From Fulvivirga ligni (GTDB lineage Bacteria > Bacteroidota > Bacteroidia > Cytophagales > Cyclobacteriaceae): a DNA stretch of 64,000 bases. The stretch lies in assembly GCF_021389935.1 (NCBI RefSeq), contig NZ_CP089979.1, forward strand, positions 725,001 through 789,000, written 5' to 3'. The notes beneath the pieces are model-generated. The model saw nothing but the letters and a program-made list of their open reading frames with translations. It had not been told where the DNA came from and ran no database searches. Both the position numbers and the translations under genes were made by a program. Shown in pieces: positions 54,644 to 63,453 of the stretch (within the stretch, counting starts at the first letter, position 1; each line of letters starts with the position of its first letter).

Positions 54644-55058
54644 AAGAATGGTAGGGTTTCTTTTTTCTCACCGTAAGTCCTTGACGCTGAACCTCTGTAG
54701 GTAGCATGGGCATAGCCACACTTAGTCTGTTTTGAACATCTAGTGCCGCAATATCTACGTTGGTTCCCAGCTCAAAAGTAACATCGATGGAAATAGAACC
54801 ATCGCTGGAACTTGTAGAGCTAATATATTTCATACCAGGCACACCGTTAATCTGTGTTTCAATAGGTGTGGCCACGGTTTGTTCTACTGTCTGAGCATCT
54901 GCTCCTGTGTACATACCTGAAATCTGCACCACGGGAGGTGTAATGTCAGGATACTGGCCTATCGGCAAGCTCATAATGGCCAAAATACCGAGAAGCACAA
55001 TCACAATGGAGGATACAATGGCCGTAATGGGCCGTTTTATAAATGTATTCGCTATCAT
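54618..55058 (-). CDS. RND multidrug efflux transporter, N-terminal fragment
   Basis: A 146-residue frame starting with the standard RND N-terminus ('MIANTFIKRPITAIVSSIVIVLLGILAIMSLPIGQYPDITPPVVQ') and the first porter-domain segment up to 'RQGLTVRKK'. After that point it runs out of the family pattern and stops. The continuation is in the frame of 51875-54643. It is the 5' part of the same gene, and the gene as read is broken by one extra base. It follows the adaptor gene by 21 bases. Confidence 0.8.
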   Translation of the reverse strand: MIANTFIKRPITAIVSSIVIVLLGILAIMSLPIGQYPDITPPVVQISGMYTGADAQTVEQTVATPIETQINGVPGMKYISSTSSSDGSISIDVTFELGTNVDIAALDVQNRLSVAMPMLPTEVQRQGLTVRKKKPYHSYGTNFILT

Positions 55059-55079
55059 AAATGCTGTTTCTTAAAAATT

Positions 55080-56225
55080 TTACTTAGCAGATTCTGCTTT
55101 TTTCTGTGCAGGAGCTGGTTGCTGACCCTGACCAGTTTGTACTGGCATGCCATCTCTTAAGCTTTGAATTCCTTCAACTATGATGGTTTGTCCTTCTTTC
55201 AAGCCATCTTTGATAATAATTTGATTACCAATAGCTTTTCCAGTCTCTACTTTCAGCTGCTTCGCTTTTCCATCCTGAACTTCAAACACAAAGAATTCAC
55301 CCATTTGCTCTAATACCGCTTTGTGAGGGATGATCACATTATGACCAGAGTTGTTGTTCTTCACATTTACAACTACACTCATTCCGTCTCTTAGCTGCTG
55401 ATCAGGGTTTTCAAAAGAAAGTCTTACTTTCAAAGTTCCTGTTTGAGAGTTTACACCACGATCTACGATAGCTACTTTACCAGGGTAAGAATATTTTGAC
55501 TGATCTGGTAACGTGATAAATATGGCTGAATCTTCCAATACAGTTTTAGAAGACTTCAATTGAGTATATCTGCTTATTTCCGTTTCATTGATTTCAAAAT
55601 CAACACCCATAGGATCATAAGAAGAAATGGTGTTTAGCAATGTTTGCCCTGGAGCTACATAAGCACCTAAACGCACCTGAGAAATACCAATGACACCAGA
55701 AAAAGGAGCCTCAATGGTAGAGTAATTCAGATCTGTTTGAGCTCTTTGAAGCGCAGCTTCTGCCGCTGCCACCTGCTGCTTTGCAGTTTCCAATGTAGTT
55801 TTAGCCACATCTACCTGCTGCTTAGCTATAGCATCCTGCTCACCTAAAGTGGTGTATCTGTCAGCATCTGCCTGAGCCTGTTTTAAGCTGGCTTTGGCAG
55901 AGTTTAAATTAGCCGATGCCTGATTTCTGGCCGCTAAGTATTTGCTCTGATCAATAGTATAAAGTTGCTTGCCTTTAGCCACCTCTGTACCTTCTTCGAA
56001 AGATATTTTTCTGATATAACCACTTACTTCACTTCTTAACTCTACTTTTTGAAGCGCAATAACTGTGGCGGGATATTTATCATAATAAACCGTAGGGCTT
56101 TTAGAAACTTTAGTGGTTTTCACAGAAACAGCTTGGGGAGCTCTTTGTCCCTGCTGCTGATCCGACTTACTACAGGAGAAAGCCAAAACACTTGCTACCG
56201 CTATAAGGTTGAAATATTTATTCAT
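55080..56225 (-). CDS. RND efflux periplasmic adaptor (MexA/AcrA-like lipoprotein)
   Basis: A 381-residue membrane fusion protein with a lipobox (ASVLAFSC, Cys18). Lipoyl half-motifs ('VELRSEVSGYIRKISFEEGTEVAKGKQLYTIDQ' and 'APFSGVIGISQVRLGAYVAPGQTL') flank an alpha-hairpin coiled coil (about 95-155, rich in Ala/Gln). A beta-barrel and a membrane-proximal domain follow. It bridges the RND pump and the TolC-type channel encoded on either side. The Gln/Ala/Lys-rich tail is unremarkable. Confidence 0.88.
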   Translation of the reverse strand: MNKYFNLIAVASVLAFSCSKSDQQQGQRAPQAVSVKTTKVSKSPTVYYDKYPATVIALQKVELRSEVSGYIRKISFEEGTEVAKGKQLYTIDQSKYLAARNQASANLNSAKASLKQAQADADRYTTLGEQDAIAKQQVDVAKTTLETAKQQVAAAEAALQRAQTDLNYSTIEAPFSGVIGISQVRLGAYVAPGQTLLNTISSYDPMGVDFEINETEISRYTQLKSSKTVLEDSAIFITLPDQSKYSYPGKVAIVDRGVNSQTGTLKVRLSFENPDQQLRDGMSVVVNVKNNNSGHNVIIPHKAVLEQMGEFFVFEVQDGKAKQLKVETGKAIGNQIIIKDGLKEGQTIIVEGIQSLRDGMPVQTGQGQQPAPAQKKAESAK

Positions 56226-56254
56226 TATAGTTCTTTTAATGTCAGTTAATGTTA

Positions 56255-57589
56255 TTAGTTAATATTGATTTGCCCGGCTGCTTTTTCTACATCCAACTTG
56301 CTAGACAATACATTGAGTAAAGCATTCAAATAATTCAGTTGTGATGTTCTTAAGTCAGACTCTGCGATGATCACTTCCAAATAGGCTTTAATGCCTTCTC
56401 TATATTGCAGATTCACGGTGTTATACACATCCTGAGCTATGTCGTAGTTCTCCTGAGAGGCTTTAAGTTGTTCAAGATTAGTTTTATAGGTACCTAAGGC
56501 CTGCACATACTGAGCGCTGATCTGATTTTTAAGATATTCCTCTCCTATCTCTAATCTCTGAAGCTGTAGCTTCGATTTTTGAATGCTTCTTATTCTTCTG
56601 GTTCCCTGGAAAATAGGTAACGATAAAGTAAGACCTACTGCGGAGTTAGGATAGTCCTGATTATACAGCTCAGAAAACTCATCATTCAGATAAGCCATGT
56701 TATAATTATAAAAAGCTGATAAAGAAGGAATATACCCATTACGATAGTAAGCGATAGATGCCTGGCTTAGCTGCTTTTCTGTTTCTAGTAATTGATATTC
56801 AATCCTATCACTATAATTCAAAGTCTGCAGTGTATCCAGTGTTACCTCATTGGCCATCGCCTCTATCTCATCGTCATGGACCTCAATTTCCTGATCTGCA
56901 GGATAGCCCATAAGTTGCTTAAGTATTGCCTTTTGAGTTTTTAAACCTTCAATGGCTCCTTTGCGCTGAGCTTCGGCATTATTTAATGAAATTTGGGCTC
57001 TTTTATAATCAATTTTATCAGATACACCGGCGTTATATCGGCTTTTAGCATCTTTAAAATTCTTATTTAGCCTCTCTATGGTTTGATCGTAAACACCGAT
57101 TTGCTGCTGATAAACTAAAACCTGATAGTAGGCTTTACTTACATCAACGGTTAAATCAATTTTTGCTGATCTCACATTTTGCTCCGCTCGTAGTTTATAA
57201 TCAGAAGATGTGCTGCTGGCAAGCAAAACATCACTGCTAAAAATAGTCTGCGAAACGGACACACCAATAGATGAGCTATATTTGGTTCCCAACTGCAATG
57301 TTCTAGGAGCCTCTCCTTCTACATTTAGCACGTTGGTTTGAATTTTTAAGTTATCCTGTAGGTTTCCGTTTAGTGATACCTGCGGTAACCAACTGGATAA
57401 GCTTATGCTTACATCTTTCTGCGCTATCTGCTGGTCTATCTGTGCCTGCTTTAATGCAGGTTGATTTTTCAGAGCGTAATCTATGCACTGCTCCAGCGTA
57501 ACCCGTTGCCCTGGGTTAATATCATTAGATTGTCCTCTCGCTCCATGCCATAACATAAAGCATGCAGCAAGACAATAGAGTATTCTCAT
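56255..57589 (-). CDS. TolC-family outer-membrane efflux channel
   Basis: A 444-residue protein with a signal peptide (about 1-19) and the duplicated outer-membrane efflux protein fold: long helices with 'LTLEQCIDYALKNQPALKQAQID' at the start and 'GVSDKIDYKRAQISLNNAEAQRKG' and 'GIKAYLEVIIAESDLRTSQLNYLNALLNVL' in the two repeats. The length matches TolC-like channels. It is the first structural gene of the efflux set, followed 30 bases later by the adaptor. Confidence 0.88.
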   Translation of the reverse strand: MRILYCLAACFMLWHGARGQSNDINPGQRVTLEQCIDYALKNQPALKQAQIDQQIAQKDVSISLSSWLPQVSLNGNLQDNLKIQTNVLNVEGEAPRTLQLGTKYSSSIGVSVSQTIFSSDVLLASSTSSDYKLRAEQNVRSAKIDLTVDVSKAYYQVLVYQQQIGVYDQTIERLNKNFKDAKSRYNAGVSDKIDYKRAQISLNNAEAQRKGAIEGLKTQKAILKQLMGYPADQEIEVHDDEIEAMANEVTLDTLQTLNYSDRIEYQLLETEKQLSQASIAYYRNGYIPSLSAFYNYNMAYLNDEFSELYNQDYPNSAVGLTLSLPIFQGTRRIRSIQKSKLQLQRLEIGEEYLKNQISAQYVQALGTYKTNLEQLKASQENYDIAQDVYNTVNLQYREGIKAYLEVIIAESDLRTSQLNYLNALLNVLSSKLDVEKAAGQININ

Positions 57590-57723
57590 GTCAATGGTTA
57601 TTATTAAGTATTGAGTAAAAAATTAGTGTTACAGTAGTTTGTTCTATGAGGCGCGTTCGGTTAGTTGCTCATGTGTGTTTGTTCTTTTTAATTCGTAAGT
57701 GACTAGTTAGTTCAGTATTTAAA

Positions 57724-57757
57724 GAACCAAAACGTAAAAAAAATTATTTGGTTTTGT
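57724..57757. promoter_or_regulatory. Related operator-like half-sites ahead of TolC gene
   Basis: GAACCAAAAC (57724-57733) and TTTGGTTTTG (57747-57756) repeat the AACCAAA/TTTGGTT core of the palindrome at 58238-58267. They overlap the end of the regulator gene and lie about 135 bases before the TolC start. This is weaker than the upstream site. Confidence 0.4.
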
Positions 57758-58202
57758 TTTCCCAGTTTTTATATAGTTTCGGCACCTCTTTCCCCATGTA
57801 CTCGATAAAATTTACAAACTCTTTCATAGCATTATTGAACTCCTTAGTGTCTTTAGGGCGCTGTTCCATAATTTCTCTGAGTAGAGATGCCCAGCACTGT
57901 TTTTTTCTATAATGCTCCATAAAGTTATCGCGCCACAAGGCAAGGTTGGATTTAAAGTAGCGCTTTCTGTCACCGGGTTTAGTAATGTATTCTACTCTGT
58001 TTAGCTTAATTGCTATATTCAGGGCATTACTGGTGGCACTTTTACTGAGTTGGAGGGTTTCTCTTACTTCATCAAAGGTAAGCTCTGGTTTATCGCTTAC
58101 CAGAAGTAAACCTAGTACACGTGATACAGCCGGCGATAGACCTTCTGCCTCGTGTACCAGGCCGATTTTTTCTACTAACAACTTTTGCTGATCACTTAAC
58201 AT
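57744..58202 (-). CDS. GbsR/MarR-type transcriptional regulator
   Basis: A 152-residue protein with a winged-helix core ('ELTFDEVRETLQLSKSATSNALNIAIKLNRVEYITKPGDRKRYF', about 37-80) and long flanking helices, matching the GbsR branch of MarR-like regulators. It is transcribed towards the efflux genes from a strong-looking promoter at 58223-58253, which is flanked by an inverted repeat (58238-58267) likely to be its own operator. Similar half-sites occur at 57724-57757 ahead of the TolC gene. It probably represses itself and the efflux operon. Confidence 0.82.
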   Translation of the reverse strand: MLSDQQKLLVEKIGLVHEAEGLSPAVSRVLGLLLVSDKPELTFDEVRETLQLSKSATSNALNIAIKLNRVEYITKPGDRKRYFKSNLALWRDNFMEHYRKKQCWASLLREIMEQRPKDTKEFNNAMKEFVNFIEYMGKEVPKLYKNWENKTK

Positions 58203-58222
58203 ACTTTCAATTTTTCTATCTG

Positions 58223-58253
58223 CAAAAGTAAGTAGTTTTTTTGGTTCTGCAAA
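58223..58253 (-). promoter_or_regulatory. Promoter of GbsR/MarR gene
   Basis: On the minus strand it reads TTTG (58250-58253), 19 bases, then TACTTTTG (58223-58230), an exact match to the Bacteroidota consensus TTTG-N19-TAnnTTTG. The -7 box ends about 20 bases before the ATG at 58202. Confidence 0.75.
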
Positions 58254-58267
58254 AGAAGAACCAAAAA
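58238..58267. promoter_or_regulatory. Candidate GbsR/MarR operator palindrome
   Basis: TTTTTGGTTC (58238-58247) and GAACCAAAAA (58258-58267) are perfect 10-bp inverted arms with a 10-base spacer that contains the -33 box. A protein bound here would block RNA polymerase. The adjacent regulator gene makes autorepression the likely use. Confidence 0.65.
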
Positions 58268-58275
58268 TGTTTATA

Positions 58276-58773
58276 TCATAACGATCCTAAAGCCCCATCA
58301 TAGTTAGGCTCGTCTACCGTTTCTTCTACTAGTTCAGTGTATCTTACCATACCGTCTTCATCAATAACCACTACAGATCGAGCGATTAGCCCTGCAAGTG
58401 GTCCGGTAGTAATTTTAATACCATAGTTAGTCGCAAAATCAGAGTTTCTGAAGCCCGATAAAGTTTCTACATTTTCAATGCCTTCTGCACCACAAAACCT
58501 TGCGTGAGCAAATGGTAAATCATTAGAAATGCATAACACTACTGTGTTATCCAGAGCAGAAGCTTTTTCATTAAACTTTCTTACAGAGGTAGCACAAGTG
58601 CCCGTATCTATACTTGGGAATATATTTAGTATTACTTTCTTTCCTTTATAATCTGAAAGAGCTGCTTCTGATAGGTCAGTCTTTGTAAGTTTAAAATCTG
58701 GTGCTGCTGCCCCTACTTTAGGAAGCTCACCGTTGGTACTGATTTCGTTACCTTTTAATTTAATTGTAGCCAT
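58276..58773 (-). CDS. tpx: Thiol peroxidase
   Basis: A 165-residue atypical 2-Cys peroxiredoxin of the Tpx family. Peroxidatic Cys60 lies in '[10 protein letters not shown]' and resolving Cys94 in 'HARFCGAEG', the same spacing as in other bacterial Tpx proteins. It reduces hydroperoxides using thioredoxin in the cytoplasm or periplasm; no signal peptide is visible. It follows the M1 peptidase gene by 15 bases, so the two may share a transcript. Confidence 0.92.
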   Translation of the reverse strand: MATIKLKGNEISTNGELPKVGAAAPDFKLTKTDLSEAALSDYKGKKVILNIFPSIDTGTCATSVRKFNEKASALDNTVVLCISNDLPFAHARFCGAEGIENVETLSGFRNSDFATNYGIKITTGPLAGLIARSVVVIDEDGMVRYTELVEETVDEPNYDGALGSL

Positions 58774-58788
58774 TATTTTTAGGTTTGG

Positions 58789-60681
58789 TTAGTTATATTC
58801 TTCCCAATTTAACATCTCATCCAAAGTATTAGTGGAAACGAAATGATAATTAGGTCTTGCTTTTTCGTAAATCTCAAGAGCTCTCTTTTTGCCATCTTCC
58901 GTCTGGATAAGGGCCTTGTATAAAGGCACCAAAAATTTACGTCTCCCTGTGTGTACGAGAAAATCTTCTAAACGTTGGTCAGCCGGGGCGTAATTATTAT
59001 TAATGCTTTGCTCCAACCAGGCAGCCACTACTTCTGAGTTACCTGTCTTGGTGAATGCGAAAGCTTCATCTAACTCTGCAAAGTGCTCTTTTGCAATGCT
59101 ATCTGGGATAGACCTTACAAAATGCAACCACTCATGAGATGACCAATTAGCTGTATCTAATTCTGCAGGCGGTGTGCCCATAATAAACTTCTTCAACTCT
59201 TCATCCACTTTACCAAATCTGTCGGAAGTCGGTGTTGGAATATCATCTGGTAAACCTGGCTGATGAATCCATTCGTTGATCTTCACCATACCGATGTTTA
59301 TCCTGCCTTCTGTTAGTAAATACTCATCCAGCTGTTTTATAAACTCTTCCGTAGTCATTGACTTGAAAGCATTTCTTGAGAAATAATCCTTTACAAAAGC
59401 ATCAAACTTTTCTCTTCCAGCGGCTTCTTCTAAATATCTTAAGAATAGATAGCCTTTATCATAAGCGATTGAAGTAACGCCGTCGTCAGGATTTCTTCCT
59501 TCAAGTTCTAATCTCAATCTGGTATCACCGGCCATATTATTCTCTTGCATGTCAGCCACTTCAGCTTTCAGATCCTGGGCGGCAAGAGAGGCTAGCATCT
59601 CAGAATAATCTTTGCCATAAAGCTTTTCCATGATGCGATGCTCGAAATACACGGTAAAACCTTCGTTAAGCCAGAAATCATTCCAGGTAGCATTCGTCAC
59701 CAAATTACCGGACCAGCTGTGTGCCAATTCATGAGCTACCAAAGAAGTAAGTGATCTGTCTCCTGCCAGGATAGTTGGTGTAGCGAAAGTTAAACGCGGA
59801 TTCTCCATTCCTCCGAAAGGGAAACTTGGCGGCAATACTATAATATCATATCTACCCCATTGATAATCTCCATATAATTCTTCGGCAGCACTTACCATCT
59901 CTTCCAACTCTCCAAATTCATATTTGGCGGTCTCTACCACAGAGGGCTCAGCATACACACCCGTTCTGTCGCTAATAGACTCAAACTCCAGATCACCAAC
60001 GGCCAGTGCCAATAAATAGGCAGGAATGGGTTGTTCCATTTTAAAATGGTATTTGCCTTCTTCATCTTTTTTCTGAGGATTACGAGCACTCATTAGTGCC
60101 AATAATTCTGAAGGCACCTCCACATCTGCCGTATAGGTAAATCTTATTCCCGGAGAATCCTGAATAGGAACCCAGGTTCTAGCCAATATGGCCTCAGACT
60201 GAGTAAATAAGAACGGATATTTTTTTCCGCTGGTCTGTGTAGGACTCAGCCACTGTAAAGCCTCTGCTTTTGGTGATGTAGTGTAATAAATGTTTACAGT
60301 TCTTACATCAGGCGTTATTTTAATAGTAAGTGGAGCACCCATGATCTTATCACTTTGTCCCAGCTGATATTCTGCCGGTTGCTCGTCATCTTTGCCTAAA
60401 GTTATCTTAGAAACGTTGAGGTCTTTGGCGTCAAGCACTAGCTCCTTAGCATTCTCAGCATTCTCTATACTTAAAGAGGCTTTGGCTGTAATTATGGTGC
60501 TATCAAAATCTACCATCGCGTGCCAATCTAAATGTGTAACTACAGATTCTTCTGGCTTAGCATAAGAGTGTGGATCTTCTACTTTCATAATGGGTTGTTC
60601 ACTGGTTTCGGTCTTTGTCTCTGTCTGGCAAGCTCCTAAAGCGGCCAAAACAACAATAAATGCGGCTAATCTATATTTCAT
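58789..60681 (-). CDS. M1-family aminopeptidase (leukotriene A4 hydrolase-like)
   Basis: The ATG at 60681 gives 630 residues with a lipoprotein signal (MKYRLAAFIVVLAALGAC, lipobox Cys18); a start 36 bases upstream would precede the signal with unrelated residues. The exopeptidase motif 'GGMENP' and the zinc site 'HELAHSWSG...NEGFTVYFE' (HExxH-18-E) are intact, and the C-terminal helical-repeat domain matches the LTA4H branch ('EWLHFVRSIP', 'FLVPLYKAL'). It would trim peptides at the cell envelope. Confidence 0.9.
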   Translation of the reverse strand: MKYRLAAFIVVLAALGACQTETKTETSEQPIMKVEDPHSYAKPEESVVTHLDWHAMVDFDSTIITAKASLSIENAENAKELVLDAKDLNVSKITLGKDDEQPAEYQLGQSDKIMGAPLTIKITPDVRTVNIYYTTSPKAEALQWLSPTQTSGKKYPFLFTQSEAILARTWVPIQDSPGIRFTYTADVEVPSELLALMSARNPQKKDEEGKYHFKMEQPIPAYLLALAVGDLEFESISDRTGVYAEPSVVETAKYEFGELEEMVSAAEELYGDYQWGRYDIIVLPPSFPFGGMENPRLTFATPTILAGDRSLTSLVAHELAHSWSGNLVTNATWNDFWLNEGFTVYFEHRIMEKLYGKDYSEMLASLAAQDLKAEVADMQENNMAGDTRLRLELEGRNPDDGVTSIAYDKGYLFLRYLEEAAGREKFDAFVKDYFSRNAFKSMTTEEFIKQLDEYLLTEGRINIGMVKINEWIHQPGLPDDIPTPTSDRFGKVDEELKKFIMGTPPAELDTANWSSHEWLHFVRSIPDSIAKEHFAELDEAFAFTKTGNSEVVAAWLEQSINNNYAPADQRLEDFLVHTGRRKFLVPLYKALIQTEDGKKRALEIYEKARPNYHFVSTNTLDEMLNWEEYN

Positions 60682-60962
60682 ATATCTTCTATAAATCACG
60701 GTTATTAATGATCTCAAGGAAATTTTAGTCCTAAATATAACTTTAGGGCTACAGCAAAAAAAATATCAATACTTAACTAAAACAGATATAAGGCCTTTGG
60801 TTCTAGAAAAGAAAAATTCTATAAAATTAATTTGTATAAACTAAACATGAATTACTTATGCCAATAGTTCAATTTATAATTAGGATTTAAATTAAAATAA
60901 TTTGCATTATATATAAATGTTGAAATAAATTTATTTTGAGGCAATTCCATCCTTCTTTTAAA

Positions 60963-60977
60963 TTAGATTTATTCTAA
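60963..60977. promoter_or_regulatory. Candidate operator upstream of TonB receptor gene
   Basis: TTAGA-TTTAT-TCTAA is a perfect 5-bp-arm inverted repeat just upstream of the -33 region of the proposed promoter. A second TTAG/CTAA palindrome (TTAGTCTAA) lies at 61027-61035, between promoter and start codon. The positions suit a metal-responsive repressor. No regulator is identified. The remaining 370 bases between the peptidase and receptor genes are AT-rich without other recognisable features. Confidence 0.35.
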
Positions 60978-61005
60978 ACAATTTTCTTACATCAGCTTGA
61001 TGACA

Positions 61006-61013
61006 TACATTTG
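61006..61013 (+). promoter_or_regulatory. Promoter -7 element for TonB receptor gene
   Basis: TACATTTG matches TAnnTTTG exactly. A TTTTC sequence (60982-60986) 19 bases upstream is a fair -33 element. The start codon lies about 37 bases downstream. Confidence 0.5.
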
Positions 61014-61049
61014 CACTAATTTGTAATTAGTCTAAATAGTCATTAGAAG

Positions 61050-63416
61050 TTGAAGGGTTATTTTTTTATCTGTCTATTAGTTCTATCTCATTTGTGTTTG
61101 GCTCAAAATACAGAAAGAGGTAGTGTATCCGGTAAAGTGTCTTCCTCCGGTAGCCCTCTGCCCGGTGTGGCCGTGGTCATTAAAAATTCCAACAAGGGCA
61201 GCATCACAGATATAGAGGGCCAGTTTCAATTAAAGAACATCCCTGCTGGAGACTACACGTTGCTCATAAGCTTTATGGGTTTTGAAACTCAGGAGCGCGC
61301 CATTCATATTAGTTCAAAAGAAAATTTAAATCTGGATATCACTCTTCAAGAAAGTACTCTTGAAATGGATGAAGTAGAAGTGGTGGGTAAAACTATCAGT
61401 CAGGAAATTACAGAGCAGCCGTACAGTGTATCTGCGGTTTCCACAAAAAACTTAAAAAACACCACTGCCGACGTGAAAGAAGTGCTGAATAGACTTCCTG
61501 GAGTAAGAGTATTAGAAGAGGGAGGCCTTGGCTCTTCCCTAAGTTTCTCTCTCAACGGTTTTTCGGGTGATCAGGTGAAATTTTTTCTGGATGGTATTCC
61601 TATGGATAACTTTGGTTCTTCTTTGAGCCTAAGCAGTATTCCTGTAAATGCAATTCAGCGAATAGAAGTATATAAAGGTGTAGTACCGGTGTGGCTTGGT
61701 ACCGATGCACTAGGTGGTGCGGTAAATATCATTACCAATCAAAATAATGATTTCCTAGACGCTTCTTATACCTTCGGCTCTTTCAATACACATCGCGCAT
61801 CAATCAATGGTGCCCATACGAATAAAAAAAGTGGTTTTACTGCCAGAGGAAGTCTGATCTATAATTACTCAGATAATAATTACGATGTGTATGTACCCAT
61901 AACAGATAACCTGGGAAATGTAGAATATTACACTGACACAGAGCGATTTCACGATGCCTATGAATCGGCCACTGCCAGGATAGAGGCTGGTGTAGTCAAC
62001 AAAAAATTTGCGGATAATCTATTGTTCGGAGTCATTTTATCAGCTGATGACAAAGAGGTGCAAAATGGAGCGACCATGGCCCAGCCTTATGGCGCCATTA
62101 CCAGACGTAGTAAATCTTTTGTACCCACTTTAAAATATAGCAAAGAAGATTTATTGCTGAAAGGCCTGGATGTGAGCCTCAGCAACTCTTTCAATATTAC
62201 CGAAACTAAAAATATCGATACGCTTCGCAATGCCTACTACAACTGGCTCGGAGAAAAAATTTCCAGTGGACAAGCTGCGGAAAATGGCAATGCCAATAAC
62301 ACCACCTTAGATAATAAAGAATTTACCAGCCAGCTTAATGTTGGTTATGTCATTCACCCAAAACATGCCTTAGCACTCAACTATAGTTACCAGTACTATC
62401 ACCGAAAAACATTTGATTCAGAAGATCCGGATAATGTTGCCAATCGCTTTCCTGGCATACTTCATAAAAACATCATCGGCTTGGCTTATAAATATGAACC
62501 CAACCAAAAATGGAACACTACCCTATTTGGAAAGGCATATTTGCTCAACCTGGAAACCAGCCCGGATATTACTGAACAAGATGGCAGTAATATCTACAAA
62601 TCCAATTCGAGTAACATTGGCTATGGCTTGGCCTCATCATACTTTTTACTTCCTCAACTTCAGTTAAAGGCCTCTTTTGAAAAAACTTACAGACTTCCCT
62701 GGGCTAATGAGGTTTTCGGAAACGGCATGTTCGTTAATGCTAATGCTGATCTAAAACCTGAACAAAGTGATAATATTAACCTTGGAGCCAGTTTAGGTTT
62801 CCGTGTGGGTAAAGAGCACAGCTTTAAGGTGGAAACCAATTTTGTATATCGCAACGCGAAGGATCTAATTTACGCAGTAGTTACGGTATCAAGCCCTGAA
62901 ACAAATTATAGTAATTTATCTTCTGTGCGCACTGTGGGTGTGGAAGGTTCCTTTGATTACAACTGGAAAAACTTTCTAAATATAGGCGCCAGTATTACCT
63001 ACCAAAACATAACCGACCAGGCTGATATGGTTTATAATGACTACTCTGGCTGGCAGCAAAACTTTAACAAAGGCTATAGACTACCCAACACACCATACCT
63101 CTTCGGAAATGCGCGTGCAGGAGTAAATTTCAATGACTTATTAACGGATGGAAGTACTTTAAGAGTAAACTACTTCTTCAATTTCAATCAGGAATATTTT
63201 TTAAGCTGGGCAAAATATGGCTCTAAGGATAGCAAAAAAGTGATTCCAAGCCAGGCTTCTCATAATGTAGAACTGACCTACAGCTTAAAAGATGGGAAAT
63301 ATAACCTGGGACTAGAGGCCAGAAACCTGACTGATGCTAAACTCTATGACAAATATTATTTACAAAAGCCAGGAAGAGCATTCTATCTGAAGCTTAGGTA
63401 TGTATTAGGAAGATAA
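61050..63416 (+). CDS. TonB-dependent receptor (siderophore-type)
   Basis: A 788-residue outer-membrane receptor. The TTG at 61050 is the only start that includes the signal peptide (MKGYFFICLLVLSHLCLAQ); an in-frame stop lies two codons before it. A CarboxypepD_reg-like domain (about 24-105, 'GSVSGKVSSSGSPLPGVAVVIKNSNKGSITDIEGQF') is followed by the plug ('VKEVLNRLPGVRVLEEGG', 'FSLNGFSGDQVKFFLDGIP') and a 22-strand barrel ending in 'RAFYLKLRYVLGR'. The DUF4374 lipoprotein gene downstream points to iron-siderophore uptake. Confidence 0.88.
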   Translation: MKGYFFICLLVLSHLCLAQNTERGSVSGKVSSSGSPLPGVAVVIKNSNKGSITDIEGQFQLKNIPAGDYTLLISFMGFETQERAIHISSKENLNLDITLQESTLEMDEVEVVGKTISQEITEQPYSVSAVSTKNLKNTTADVKEVLNRLPGVRVLEEGGLGSSLSFSLNGFSGDQVKFFLDGIPMDNFGSSLSLSSIPVNAIQRIEVYKGVVPVWLGTDALGGAVNIITNQNNDFLDASYTFGSFNTHRASINGAHTNKKSGFTARGSLIYNYSDNNYDVYVPITDNLGNVEYYTDTERFHDAYESATARIEAGVVNKKFADNLLFGVILSADDKEVQNGATMAQPYGAITRRSKSFVPTLKYSKEDLLLKGLDVSLSNSFNITETKNIDTLRNAYYNWLGEKISSGQAAENGNANNTTLDNKEFTSQLNVGYVIHPKHALALNYSYQYYHRKTFDSEDPDNVANRFPGILHKNIIGLAYKYEPNQKWNTTLFGKAYLLNLETSPDITEQDGSNIYKSNSSNIGYGLASSYFLLPQLQLKASFEKTYRLPWANEVFGNGMFVNANADLKPEQSDNINLGASLGFRVGKEHSFKVETNFVYRNAKDLIYAVVTVSSPETNYSNLSSVRTVGVEGSFDYNWKNFLNIGASITYQNITDQADMVYNDYSGWQQNFNKGYRLPNTPYLFGNARAGVNFNDLLTDGSTLRVNYFFNFNQEYFLSWAKYGSKDSKKVIPSQASHNVELTYSLKDGKYNLGLEARNLTDAKLYDKYYLQKPGRAFYLKLRYVLGR

Positions 63417-63453
63417 TTTTAACACTATATAACAATTCAAATTTAACTGAAAT

